Positions 55,241 to 63,999 of a DNA stretch of 64,000 nt are shown here, in pieces. The DNA is taken from the NCBI RefSeq assembly GCF_002412165.1, contig NZ_NXIA01000002.1, positions 186,001 through 250,000 of the forward strand, read 5' to 3'. Position 1 is the first letter of the stretch. The number at the start of each line of letters is the position of its first letter. The notes below the pieces were generated by a model. That model was given only the letters and a program-made list of their open reading frames with translations, was not told the origin of the DNA and did no database searches. The position numbers and the translations under genes are program-made. This stretch comes from Curtobacterium sp. 'Ferrero' (GTDB lineage: Bacteria > Actinomycetota > Actinomycetes > Actinomycetales > Microbacteriaceae).

Positions 55241-55872
55241 CCGGTCGGTTCATCACGCTCGAAGGCGGTGACGGCGCCGGCAAGACCACGCAGGCCGAAC
55301 TGCTCACGGCGTGGCTCGAGGCGAACGGCCGGTCGGTCGTGCGGACCCGCGAACCGGGCGGCACCGACCTCGGCGTGCGCATCCGCGAGATCGTGCTGCA
55401 CGAACGCGGGCACGTCGCGCCGCGTGCCGAGGCGCTCCTCTACGCGGCCGACCGTGCACACCACGTGGAGACGGTCGTCCGGCCCGCGGTTGCACGTGGC
55501 GACGTCGTCCTGCAGGACCGCTACACCGACTCGTCGGTGGCGTACCAGGGCGTCGCGCGCGGCCTCGGTGCCGCGCAGATCCGCTCGGTGTCGGAGTGGG
55601 CGACCGACGGGCTGACCCCGGACCTCACCGTGCTCCTCGACCTCGACGTCACGGAGGGACGTGCGCGGGTCGCGTCCGCGCGGGGAGACACCTTCGACCG
55701 ACTCGAGTCGCAGGCGGCGGCGTTCCACGAATCCGTCCGCCGGGCGTTCCTCGACATGGCCCGCGCCGAGCCGGAGCGGTTCCTGGTCGTCGACGCCGCG
55801 GCGCCGGCGGACGCCGTCCAGCAGGTCGTCCGCGCCGCGGTCGCACCCCTCGTCGGGATCGACGTCCCGTGA
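55237..55872 (+). CDS. tmk: Thymidylate kinase
   Basis: dTMP kinase of 211 residues. P-loop FITLEGGDGAGKTTQAELL, the DR(Y/E)-type QDRYTDSSVAYQG and TREPGGTDLG all fit; RVASARGDTFDRLE holds the lid. The GTG overlaps the topA stop. holB begins 25 bp after its end; topA-tmk-holB is a conserved actinobacterial order. Confidence 0.97.
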   Translation: MTGRFITLEGGDGAGKTTQAELLTAWLEANGRSVVRTREPGGTDLGVRIREIVLHERGHVAPRAEALLYAADRAHHVETVVRPAVARGDVVLQDRYTDSSVAYQGVARGLGAAQIRSVSEWATDGLTPDLTVLLDLDVTEGRARVASARGDTFDRLESQAAAFHESVRRAFLDMARAEPERFLVVDAAAPADAVQQVVRAAVAPLVGIDVP

Positions 55873-55897
55873 CGGTGGTCCCTGCGAGGATGGCACC

Positions 55898-57040
55898 GTG
55901 AGCGTGTGGGACGGCCTGACCGGACAGGAAGAAGCGGTCTCGGCGCTCCGGCACGCGGCCGAGTCCGGACCGGAGACCGGTGCCATGACGCACTCGTGGC
56001 TCATCACGGGGCCGCCCGGCTCGGGGCGCTCGAACGTCGCCTCGGCGTTCGCGGCGGCGCTCGTCGGCGACGGGCCGGACGACGACCACACCCTCCGCCA
56101 GATCACGGCGAGGACGTACCCGGACGTCTCGGTCCTGACGACCCAGCGGGTCATCATCACCATCGACGAGATCCGGCAGCTCGTCACGTCGTCGTACTAC
56201 GCACCCTCGGTCGGGCGCTACCGCATCGTCATCATCGAGGACGCCGACCGCATGACCGAGCGCACCTCGAACCTGCTGCTCAAGGCGCTCGAGGAGCCAC
56301 CCGAGCGGACCGTGTGGATCCTCTGCGCCCCGAGCGAGGCCGACCTGCTCCCGACCATCCGCTCCCGGGTCCGCTCGGTGCGGCTGCGGGTGCCGGGCAT
56401 CGAGTCCGTGGCCGACCTCATCGTGGCGCGCACCGGCGTCGACCGCGGTCTGGCGATGGACGCGGCCCGTCAGGCGCAGAGCCACATCGGCATGGCGCAG
56501 CGTCTGGCGACCAGCGAGGACGCTCGCGACCGTCGACGGCGCACGCTCACCACGGTGCTGCGGGTCCGGAGTGTCGGCGACGCCGTCATGGCCGCGGCGG
56601 AACTGCTCGCCGTGGCCGACGAGGACGCGAAGGCCATCACGCAGGAGCGTGACGTCGAGGAGCGTGACGCCGCCCTCCGATCGCTCGGCGTGGAGCCGGG
56701 CGGCACGATCCCACCCGCCCTGCGCTCGCAGCTCCGCGCGCTCGAGGAAGACCAGAAGCGGCGCGCGACCCGGTCACTCCGCGACGGCCTCGACCGCATC
56801 CTGGTCGACGTCTCCTCGCTGTACCGCGACCTGCTGTTGCTCGGCCTCGGTGCACCGGCCGAACCCGTCAACCTGTCGATGCGGGACCAGCTCGAGCAGG
56901 CCCTGCCGTCGGTCCCGCCGGCTGCCGCGCTCGAGGTGCTCGACGCGGTGACGACCGCCAGGAACCGGATCGCGGCCAACGTCGCCGCGCTCCTCGCGCT
57001 CGAGGCTCTCCTCGTCACGGTCGCCCGCGCCGTCCGCTGA
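55898..57040 (+). CDS. holB: DNA polymerase III subunit delta'
   Basis: Clamp-loader subunit of 380 residues. WDGLTGQEEAVSALRHAAES begins the family fold, with a modified P-loop (GPPGSGRSNVASAFA), then IIEDADRMTERTSNLLLKAL and EEPPERTVWILCAPSEADLL. The region that holds the four zinc cysteines in many homologues is short and has none (ALVGDGPDDDHTLRQITART). The GTG at 55898 is preceded by GAGGAT. Last gene of the topA-tmk-holB run. Confidence 0.93.
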   Translation: MSVWDGLTGQEEAVSALRHAAESGPETGAMTHSWLITGPPGSGRSNVASAFAAALVGDGPDDDHTLRQITARTYPDVSVLTTQRVIITIDEIRQLVTSSYYAPSVGRYRIVIIEDADRMTERTSNLLLKALEEPPERTVWILCAPSEADLLPTIRSRVRSVRLRVPGIESVADLIVARTGVDRGLAMDAARQAQSHIGMAQRLATSEDARDRRRRTLTTVLRVRSVGDAVMAAAELLAVADEDAKAITQERDVEERDAALRSLGVEPGGTIPPALRSQLRALEEDQKRRATRSLRDGLDRILVDVSSLYRDLLLLGLGAPAEPVNLSMRDQLEQALPSVPPAAALEVLDAVTTARNRIAANVAALLALEALLVTVARAVR

Positions 57041-57076
57041 CGACCGCGCAGCGGACGGACCGGCCACGCGCCGCGC

Positions 57077-57170
57077 GCCGGTAGGGCGCGTGACGCAACC
57101 CTTGGCCTCCCGTCCCGGCCACCCGCCGCCCGCCGGCAGGACGCCTGACGCAACCCACAGCCTCCCGTCC
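57077..57170. repeat. 39-bp imperfect direct repeat upstream of TetR gene
   Basis: The blocks at 57077-57115 and 57132-57170 share GCCGG, GTGACGCAACCC or CTGACGCAACCC, and end in GCCTCCCGTCC, the right arm of the 42-bp palindromes. They lie between holB and the TetR gene. Confidence 0.75.
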
Positions 57171-57194
57171 GACCCGTCGTGGGACAATCGCCGC

Positions 57195-57818
57195 ATGTCC
57201 GACGCAGAACCCGGCCTGCGCGAGCGGAAGCGCCTCGCCACCCGGCTCGCCATCCAGCAGGCCGCGCTCGCCATCGCCGCCTCCGACGGGCTGGGCGCCG
57301 TGACGGTCGACGAGATCTCGCGACGAGCCGACATCTCGCCGCGCACCTTCTTCAACTACTTCCCGAGCAAGGAGCAGGCCCTCCTCGGTGACGACCCGAC
57401 ACTGCCGGCGGACGAGCAGCTCGACGTCTTCGTCGGCGGCGGGCCGAGCGGCGACCTGCTCCGCGACGTCGGTGTGCTCCTCGTGCACTCCACCCAGGCG
57501 CTCATCGACGAGCGCGGACTCATCTCCGAACGGCAGGAGGTCCTCCGCGCCAACCCCGAGCTGTTCTCGCGCCGGATGGCCTCGATGAAGGAGTTCCAGC
57601 ACGAGATCGAGACGGCCGTGGCACGCCGGCTCGAAGCGGGGGAGCCGGACCCCGAGGTCCGCCGGCGCCAGGCCCGTCTGGCGTCGATCGTCGCGCTCGG
57701 CGCCCTCCGCCACGCCTGGTGGGAGTGGTCCGAGCAGGACGGCGAGACCCGGCTGGTGGACGAGCTCGAGCAGTCCTTCGCCGACCTCGGCGCGCTGGTT
57801 TCGCGTTCGCTGGTCTGA
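57195..57818 (+). CDS. TetR-family transcriptional regulator
   Basis: Regulator of 207 residues. N-terminal DNA-binding domain: RKRLATRLAIQQAALAIAAS then VTVDEISRRADISPRTFFNY, with FPSKEQALL after the recognition helix. The C-terminal domain resembles MftR/TetR_C-type folds (RQARLASIVALGALRHAWWE). GACAAT at 57183-57188 lies 6 nt before the ATG. No drug pump or enzyme operon adjoins it, so its target is unclear. Confidence 0.9.
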   Translation: MSDAEPGLRERKRLATRLAIQQAALAIAASDGLGAVTVDEISRRADISPRTFFNYFPSKEQALLGDDPTLPADEQLDVFVGGGPSGDLLRDVGVLLVHSTQALIDERGLISERQEVLRANPELFSRRMASMKEFQHEIETAVARRLEAGEPDPEVRRRQARLASIVALGALRHAWWEWSEQDGETRLVDELEQSFADLGALVSRSLV

Positions 57819-57823
57819 ACCTG

Positions 57824-57829
57824 TATAGT
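57824..57829 (+). promoter_or_regulatory. -10 element of tRNA-Thr
   Basis: TATAGT lies about 55 nt before the tRNA. It is one of the closest matches to the primary-sigma -10 consensus seen in this window. Confidence 0.55.
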
Positions 57830-57883
57830 CATTGCTCGTGCCGCTCCGGCGACGGAGTGCACGACGCCCCTCACCGGGTGTCC

Positions 57884-57956
57884 GCCGCCTTAGCTCAGTC
57901 GGCAGAGCGATTCACTCGTAATGAATAGGTCGTCGGTTCGATTCCGACAGGCGGCT
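57884..57956 (+). tRNA. tRNA-Thr (CGT anticodon)
   Basis: Acceptor GCCGCCT/AGGCGGC, D-arm AGCTCAGTCGGCAGAGC, anticodon loop CTCGTAA in stem ATTCA/TGAAT, and T-arm GTCGGTTCGATTCCGAC. CCA is not encoded. Confidence 0.96.
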
Positions 57957-57995
57957 CGTCCAGCATGGCCACCGGCCACGGCTCGCAAGCCGGTC

Positions 57996-58033
57996 CAGAA
58001 CCCCCGCAGATCCACGGATCGGCGGGGGTTCTG
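57996..58033 (+). terminator. Terminator of tRNA-Thr
   Basis: CAGAACCCCCGC (57996-58007) pairs with GCGGGGGTTCTG (58022-58033); GATCC and GGATC extend the stem inward. Only a weak U-run follows. Confidence 0.75.
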
Positions 58034-58067
58034 CCGTTCCGGACCACGCGACTGGTAGACAGGCTGC

Positions 58068-59063
58068 ATGACGGTTCGCTGGGGAGTCATCGGCACAGGT
58101 GGGATCGCCCGGTCGTTCGTGCGCGACTGCGCGGCGGCCGGGGTGGAGTTCGTCGCGGTCGGGAGCCGTTCGCAGTCGAGCGCGGACGCGTTCGCCGCCG
58201 AGTTCGGCATCCATCGGGCGCACGGATCGTACGAGGAGCTGGTCGCCGACCCCGAGGTCGACGCGGTCTACGTCGCGACACCGCACTCCCGACACGCCGA
58301 GGACGCGCTCCTCGGGATCGCGGGCGGCAAGCACGTCCTCGTCGAGAAGGCCTTCACGATCACCGCGGCCGAAGCGCGATCCGTGGTCGATGCGGCCCGC
58401 CGCGCGGACGTCGCCGTGATGGAGGCGATGTGGACGCGGTTCCTGCCGCAGATGGCGATGATCCGCGAGATCGTGGCCGAGGGACGGATCGGGCGGCCCC
58501 GGGTCGTCGAGGCGACGCACCACCAGGCCCTGCCGACCGATCCGCGGCACCGGTTGAACGACCCGGCGCTCGGCGGGGGAGCGCTGCTCGACCTCGGCAT
58601 CTACCCGATCTCGTTCGCCGTCGACCTGCTCGGCCTGCCGGAGTCTGCCGTCGCGGCGGGCACCCTCAGCGAGCAGGGCGTCGACACGCAGATGGGCGTG
58701 GTGCTGAACCACCCCGCCGGCACCCAGTCGGTGCTGCACTTCGGGCTCGACCTCGCGAGTCCCAACGGGGCCTCGATCATCGGCGAAGCGGGACGGATCG
58801 ACCTCGACTCCACGTTCTTCACACCGACCACGTGGCGGCTGCGCGACCGCGACGGCGCGGTCGCCGAGGAGTTCGACAGCCGGGAGCGCCTGACCGGCTA
58901 CGCGCACGAAGCACGGGCGTTCGAGCGCATGGTGACCTCCGGCGAGCACGAGGGCGGCCCGATGGACCCCGAGGAGTCGGTCGGGATCATGGCGCTCCTC
59001 GACGAACTCCGTCGCCAGGTCGGCGTCCGCTACGCGGCCGACGATCCCTCCACAGCGGGCTGA
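58068..59063 (+). CDS. Gfo/Idh/MocA-family oxidoreductase
   Basis: NAD(P)-dependent sugar-type dehydrogenase of 331 residues. Rossmann lead RWGVIGTGGIARSFVRD, then VDAVYVATPHSRHAEDALLG and the EKxxxx-type HVLVEKAFTIT; GALLDLGIYPISFAVDLLG belongs to the dimer and substrate domain. Substrate not predictable. TAGACA at 58056-58061, 6 nt before the ATG, suggests a leaderless transcript. Confidence 0.93.
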   Translation: MTVRWGVIGTGGIARSFVRDCAAAGVEFVAVGSRSQSSADAFAAEFGIHRAHGSYEELVADPEVDAVYVATPHSRHAEDALLGIAGGKHVLVEKAFTITAAEARSVVDAARRADVAVMEAMWTRFLPQMAMIREIVAEGRIGRPRVVEATHHQALPTDPRHRLNDPALGGGALLDLGIYPISFAVDLLGLPESAVAAGTLSEQGVDTQMGVVLNHPAGTQSVLHFGLDLASPNGASIIGEAGRIDLDSTFFTPTTWRLRDRDGAVAEEFDSRERLTGYAHEARAFERMVTSGEHEGGPMDPEESVGIMALLDELRRQVGVRYAADDPSTAG

Positions 59064-59135
59064 CGACGCGACGGTCTCCACAGATCGAACCGACGGCCTG
59101 GAGGCTCGTGGCGGGGTTCCGTAGGATCGTCCGCG

Positions 59136-60629
59136 ATGGCAGACCAGCAGCCCCCACCCTCGACCTTCGCCGAGCGCGTCCGCGCGCGGACGACCGCGCT
59201 GCGCCGCGTGGTCGCGCGGCGTCCCGTCCCGTGGATCGCGGGCGGCCTCGCGGCCGTCCTGGTGCTCGGCTCCGGTGGCGCCGTGGCGATCGCCGCCGCC
59301 ACCACCCCCGGGGCACCGGCACCGACCCGGACGACCGCCGCGGCGTCCACGCCGACGCCGTCGCGTTCGGCGGCGAGCACCCCGGCGTCGACGCCGACAC
59401 CGACCGGTCGCGCGGTCCCGGCCCAGGTCCAGGGTCCGGAGGCGCTCCGGACGTGCTCGATCGCGTCGCAGGCGTCCGCCGCCGGCCTCGGTTCGTTCGA
59501 GGGCGCCGTGCTCGACGCGAAGACCGGGGAGGTGCTGTACTCGCACGACGGCGAGAGGGCCGCGCAGACCGGCAGCGTGATGAAGACCCTGACGACCGCG
59601 ACCGCCCTCGCGGTCCTCGGGGGCGACCACCGCATCCCGACCACCGTCACGAAGGAGTCCGGCGGCGCGATCGCCCTCGTCGGCCACGGCGACGCGACCC
59701 TCTCCGCCGGCGGCGCGACCGTGTACCCGGGGGCGCCGACCCTGGCGCAGCTCGCGCAGCAGGTGAAGGCGAAGCTCGGCAGCACCCCGGTCACGACGAT
59801 CGTGACCGACGACACCTACTGGAACGACGCCGACGCCTGGGACCCCACCTGGCCGGTGTCCGAACGCACCATCGGCTACCAGCCGGAGGTCACGGCGCTC
59901 ATGGTCGACGGCGACCGCGCGAACCCGGGCGCCGCGACCTCGCCCCGTTCCACTGATCCGGTCGGACGCGCCGGGGCCCTGTTCCGGACCGCCCTCGCGA
60001 ACGCCGGCGTCGCCGGGGCCGCGAACGCGCAGATCGTGAAGCGCGCCACGACGTCCACCGACACGATCGCCTCGGTCTCCTCGCAGCCGGTGTCCACCCT
60101 GATCGGCCAGATGATCCCGAACTCGGACAACACCCTCGCCGAGATGCTCGCCCGGATCTCCTCGAAGGAGTCCGGCGCGGACGGGTCGGCCGCGTCCCTG
60201 ACGGGCGTGTACCAGGCAGCGCTGAAGTCGTACGGCGTCGACCCGTCCGGCATCGTGATCAAGGACGGATCGGGCGAGAGCGCCGCGAACGCAGTGTCGC
60301 CGCTCTTCGTCGCCCGGCTGATGGTGCAGGTGCAGGCGGGCGCGAAGGGCCTCGGCACCCTGGCGCAGGTGCTGCCGGTGTCGGGGGTGTCGGGGACGCT
60401 CGCCAGCCGGTTCACCGGAGCGAACGCCGTGGCGCGCGGCAAGGTGCACGCGAAGACGGGGTGGATCGACAGCGCGAACACCCTCGGCGGCTACATCGAC
60501 GCCGCGGACGGCAGTCGGCTGACCTTCGCCTTCTACGCGATCGGGTCGTCGAGGGCGGCCGCGCTGCCCGCACTCGACGCGGTGACGGCCGCGACGTACT
60601 CGTGCGGAGCCGAACTCACCGACTCCTGA
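59136..60629 (+). CDS. dacB: D-alanyl-D-alanine carboxypeptidase (PBP4/S13)
   Basis: Low-molecular-weight penicillin-binding protein of 497 residues that trims peptidoglycan stem peptides. A basic lead, one membrane helix or signal (about 33-55) and a Thr/Pro/Ser-rich linker (about 60-100) precede the S13 domain. Active-site motifs: SVMK with Ser147 and Lys150, SDN at 330-332, and KTG from Lys440. TAGGAT at 59122-59127 is 8 nt before the ATG. Stands before the hydrolase gene at 60653. Confidence 0.93.
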   Translation: MADQQPPPSTFAERVRARTTALRRVVARRPVPWIAGGLAAVLVLGSGGAVAIAAATTPGAPAPTRTTAAASTPTPSRSAASTPASTPTPTGRAVPAQVQGPEALRTCSIASQASAAGLGSFEGAVLDAKTGEVLYSHDGERAAQTGSVMKTLTTATALAVLGGDHRIPTTVTKESGGAIALVGHGDATLSAGGATVYPGAPTLAQLAQQVKAKLGSTPVTTIVTDDTYWNDADAWDPTWPVSERTIGYQPEVTALMVDGDRANPGAATSPRSTDPVGRAGALFRTALANAGVAGAANAQIVKRATTSTDTIASVSSQPVSTLIGQMIPNSDNTLAEMLARISSKESGADGSAASLTGVYQAALKSYGVDPSGIVIKDGSGESAANAVSPLFVARLMVQVQAGAKGLGTLAQVLPVSGVSGTLASRFTGANAVARGKVHAKTGWIDSANTLGGYIDAADGSRLTFAFYAIGSSRAAALPALDAVTAATYSCGAELTDS

Positions 60630-60652
60630 CCGACGCGGTGTTGGATGGGGAC

Positions 60653-61273
60653 ATGGCCAGGGCACTGCTCGTCGTCGACGTCCAGAACGACTTCACCGAG
60701 GGCGGTGCGCTCGCGGTGACCGGCGGTGCCGAAGTCGCCCGTCGGATCACCGTCTTCCTCCACGAGCACGCTGCGGAGTACGACCTCATCGTGGCGTCGC
60801 GCGACTGGCACCACGGCGACGACGACAACGGCGGACACTTCGCGGGCAGTACCGGACCGGACTTCGTCGACACGTGGCCGGTGCACTGCGTGGCCGACAC
60901 CCCGGGCGCCGAGTACCATCCCGACTTCGACACCGCGTCGGTCGACGTCCACGTCCGGAAGGGGCAGGGCGTCCCCGCCTACTCGGCGTTCGAGGGCACC
61001 ACGCCCGAGGGCACGACGCTCGGGACGCTCTTCGAGGAGCGGGACGTGCGCGAGGTCGACGTCGTCGGCATCGCGACCGACCACTGCGTCCGTGCGTCGG
61101 CGCTCGACGCCCTCGACGGCGGGGCGGCCGTCACCGTCTACGAGGACCTCGTGGTCGGCGTCGACCCCGACCGCAGCGCCGCGGCGCTCGCCGAGGTCCG
61201 GGCCGCCGGCGGCGTGGTCGACCGGAGCGACACCGACGACGGGCTGCACCGCCCGGGAGGAGCACGACTGTGA
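60653..61273 (+). CDS. Nicotinamidase-like isochorismatase-family hydrolase
   Basis: Cysteine hydrolase of 206 residues. The triad fits nicotinamidase: Asp9 (LLVVDVQNDFTEGG), Lys103 (VRKGQGVPAYSAFEG) and Cys145 (GIATDHCVRASALDA); metal ligands are plausible in ASRDWHHGDD. Nicotinamide to nicotinate for NAD recycling is the likely reaction (pncA-type). Its stop overlaps the start of the dehydrogenase gene. Confidence 0.9.
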   Translation: MARALLVVDVQNDFTEGGALAVTGGAEVARRITVFLHEHAAEYDLIVASRDWHHGDDDNGGHFAGSTGPDFVDTWPVHCVADTPGAEYHPDFDTASVDVHVRKGQGVPAYSAFEGTTPEGTTLGTLFEERDVREVDVVGIATDHCVRASALDALDGGAAVTVYEDLVVGVDPDRSAAALAEVRAAGGVVDRSDTDDGLHRPGGARL

Positions 61274-62757
61274 GCGACACCACGACGGTCTCGGACGGTG
61301 TCGTCACCGTCGACGGGGTCCCGACCGGACTGTTCGTCGACGGCGACTGGCGGCAGGCGTCCGGCGGCGGCACCTTCCCGGTCCGAGACCCCTCCACGGG
61401 CACGGTGATCGCCGAGGTCGCGGACGCCACGGCCGACGACGCGATGGCGGCCCTCGACGCGGCCGTCGCCGCGCAGGACGACTGGGCGGCGACCCCGCCG
61501 CGCACCCGGTACGACCTGCTCCGGCGGACCTTCGACCTCGTCCACGAGCACGCCGACGACCTGGCCGCGCTCATGACGCTCGAGATGGGCAAGCCGCTCG
61601 CCGAGTCGCGCGGTGAGGTGGTCTACGGCGCCGAGTTCCTCCGCTGGTTCTCCGAGGAGGCCGTGCGGATCGGGGGCGACTACCGCACGAACCCCGAGGG
61701 GACGGGGCGCGCGATCGTCCTGAAACGGCCCGTCGGCCCGGTGTACGCGATCACGCCGTGGAACTTCCCGCTCGCGATGGCGACCCGCAAGATCGGGCCG
61801 GCGCTCGCGGCCGGGTGCACCGTCGTCGTGAAGCCCGCAGACCTCACCCCGCTGACGACCCTGTTCCTCGCCGAGCTGTTCCGCCGTGCCGGGCTCCCGC
61901 ACGGGGTCCTCAACGTGGTCACCACCACCGACGCGAAGGCGGTCTCCGAACCGGTCCTCGCCGACCCGCGGCTGCGGAAGCTCACCTTCACGGGGTCGAC
62001 GCCCGTCGGCTCGGCGCTCCTCAAGCAGGCGGCGGACAACGTCCTCAAGACGAGCATGGAGCTCGGCGGCAACGCCCCGCTCCTGGTGTTCGACGACGCC
62101 GACCTGGACCGGGCGGTCGACGCGGCGATGCTCGCGAAGTTCCGCAACGTCGGCGAGGCGTGCACGGCGGCGAACCGCTTCTTCGTGCAGGAGGGCATCG
62201 CGGACGCGTTCTCCGCGGCGCTCACGGCACGGGTCGAGGAGCTGCGCATCGGACGCGGCACCGAGGACGGGACGACGCTCGGGCCGCTCATCGACGAGCG
62301 AGCCGTCGACAAGGCCGCCCGGCTCGTGGACGACGCGGTCGAACGCGGCGCGCGACTCGTCACCGGCGGGCACCGGATCGACCGTCCGGGCACCTACTAC
62401 GCGGCCACGGTGCTCGACGACGTGCAGCCCGGGTCCGACATCCTCTCGACGGAGATCTTCGGCCCCGTGGTGTCCATCACGCGGTTCGCCACCGAGGACG
62501 AGGGCATCCGGATGGCGAACGACACCGAGTTCGGCCTGATCGCCTACGCCTACACGTCGGACTTCGCCCGCGGACAACGGCTGGCCGAGCGGCTCGAGAC
62601 CGGCATGCTCGGCCTGAACACGGGCGTGGTCTCGAACGCGGCGTTCCCGTTCGGCGGCGTCAAGGCATCCGGCCTCGGACGCGAGGGGTCGCACGAGGGC
62701 ATCGAGGAGTACCTCGAGTCCGTGTACGTGCTGACCCCGGACCCGTTCGCGGGCTGA
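61270..62757 (+). CDS. NAD(P)-dependent succinate-semialdehyde-type dehydrogenase
   Basis: Aldehyde dehydrogenase of 495 residues. Seen: VYAITPWNFPLAMATRKIGP, LTFTGSTPVGSALLKQAADN, general-base Glu264 (SMELGGNAPL), catalytic Cys298 (GEACTAANRFFV) and EIFGPVVSITRF; KASGLGREGSHEGIEEYLE near the end is typical of the GabD group. The GTG overlaps the nicotinamidase stop, so the genes are coupled. The exact aldehyde is inferred from family resemblance only. Confidence 0.92.
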   Translation: MSDTTTVSDGVVTVDGVPTGLFVDGDWRQASGGGTFPVRDPSTGTVIAEVADATADDAMAALDAAVAAQDDWAATPPRTRYDLLRRTFDLVHEHADDLAALMTLEMGKPLAESRGEVVYGAEFLRWFSEEAVRIGGDYRTNPEGTGRAIVLKRPVGPVYAITPWNFPLAMATRKIGPALAAGCTVVVKPADLTPLTTLFLAELFRRAGLPHGVLNVVTTTDAKAVSEPVLADPRLRKLTFTGSTPVGSALLKQAADNVLKTSMELGGNAPLLVFDDADLDRAVDAAMLAKFRNVGEACTAANRFFVQEGIADAFSAALTARVEELRIGRGTEDGTTLGPLIDERAVDKAARLVDDAVERGARLVTGGHRIDRPGTYYAATVLDDVQPGSDILSTEIFGPVVSITRFATEDEGIRMANDTEFGLIAYAYTSDFARGQRLAERLETGMLGLNTGVVSNAAFPFGGVKASGLGREGSHEGIEEYLESVYVLTPDPFAG

Positions 62758-62799
62758 TCCGGCACGTGCCCGGGCCGCTCGGGTCCGGGCGACTGCTGC

Positions 62800-63999
62800 T
62801 CAGACGAGCAGCTGGTGCTTCGCCAGGTCCCGGTAGAGCGGCGTCGACTCGACGAGCTCGGAGTGCGTCCCGACCCCGACGACCCGGCCGTGTTCGAGCA
62901 CGATGATGACGTCGGAGTCCACCACGGTCGACAGGCGGTGGGCGATCACGAGGAGCGTGCGGTCCTCGGCCACGGCGTCGATCGCCAGCCGCATCTTCTG
63001 CTCGTTCACCCCGTCGAGCGACGACGTCGACTCGTCGAGGAGCAGGATCGGGGGAGCCGCCAGGAGCGCCCGGGCGATCGCGAGCCGTTGACGCTCGCCG
63101 CCCGACAGCATCACGCCGTCCTCGCCCACCTGAGCGTCGAGACCGCGCGGGTCCCGGTGGAGCACGTCTCCGAGGTTGACGGCCTCGAGCACGCGGACGC
63201 AGTCGTCCTCGGAGGCGTCCGGTGACCCGAGCAGCAGGTTCGCGCGGATCGTGCCGGCCAGCACCGGGGCGTCCTGCTCGACGTACCCGATCTGCGCGCG
63301 GAGCTCGTCGCGGTCGAGCCCGCGGATGTCCACCCCGCCCAGGCGGATCACCCCGCCGGTCGGGTCGTAGAACCGCTCGATGAGGGCCAGGGTCGTCGAC
63401 TTGCCCGCACCGGAGGGGCCCACGAGGGCGACCCGAGCGCCGCGGGGGACGCGGAAGGAGACGTCGTGCAGCACCACGTCGTCGACCGGGCCGTCGTCGT
63501 CCAGGCGATCCGCGCCTCCCGGCCGGTCCGTGGCCCCGTCGGGACCCGACGCCTGCGCGCTCTGGGCGTACCGGAACGACACGTGCTCGAACGCGATCGC
63601 GTCGTCGGTCTCGATCGCGGCCGCCACGCGGACCGCGCCGTCGTCCTGGTCCTCTGTCGGCAGGTGCAGGATCTCCTCGATCCGGCCGAGGGCGCCGAGC
63701 GCCTGCGCGACGGCCACCGCCGCACCCATCGCCTGGCCGAGCGGCATGATCATCATGAAGAGCAGCAGGATGAACGTGATGAGCGTCGCGATCGTGATGG
63801 TCCCGGCGGCCACCTGGGCGCCGCCGACGCCGAGGACCGCGATGAACGCGACCTGCATCACGATGCTGGCGACGGGCACCACGAAGGCGGACATCCGGGC
63901 GATGTCGAGGCCGCGCCGGTAGGCCTCCGTGGCGTGGCCGTCGACCTCGCGGACCTCGCGTTCGGTGGCGCCCGCGGCCCGGATGGTGCGGACGGCGCC
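62800..63999 (-). CDS. ABC exporter, fused permease-ATPase, 5' end outside window
   Basis: The last 399 residues of a half-size ABC exporter on the minus strand; the start and first helices lie beyond base 64000. The visible permease part (TEREVREVDGHATEAYRRGL, then three helices) leads to an ATPase with Walker A GPSGAGKSTTLALIERFYDP, signature LSGGERQRLAIARALL, Walker B LLLDESTSSLDG and VIAHRLSTVVDSD. An Asp/Ala/Gly-rich insert (about 30 residues) interrupts the start of the ATPase. Substrate unknown. Confidence 0.93.
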   Translation of the reverse strand, partial: GAVRTIRAAGATEREVREVDGHATEAYRRGLDIARMSAFVVPVASIVMQVAFIAVLGVGGAQVAAGTITIATLITFILLLFMMIMPLGQAMGAAVAVAQALGALGRIEEILHLPTEDQDDGAVRVAAAIETDDAIAFEHVSFRYAQSAQASGPDGATDRPGGADRLDDDGPVDDVVLHDVSFRVPRGARVALVGPSGAGKSTTLALIERFYDPTGGVIRLGGVDIRGLDRDELRAQIGYVEQDAPVLAGTIRANLLLGSPDASEDDCVRVLEAVNLGDVLHRDPRGLDAQVGEDGVMLSGGERQRLAIARALLAAPPILLLDESTSSLDGVNEQKMRLAIDAVAEDRTLLVIAHRLSTVVDSDVIIVLEHGRVVGVGTHSELVESTPLYRDLAKHQLLV

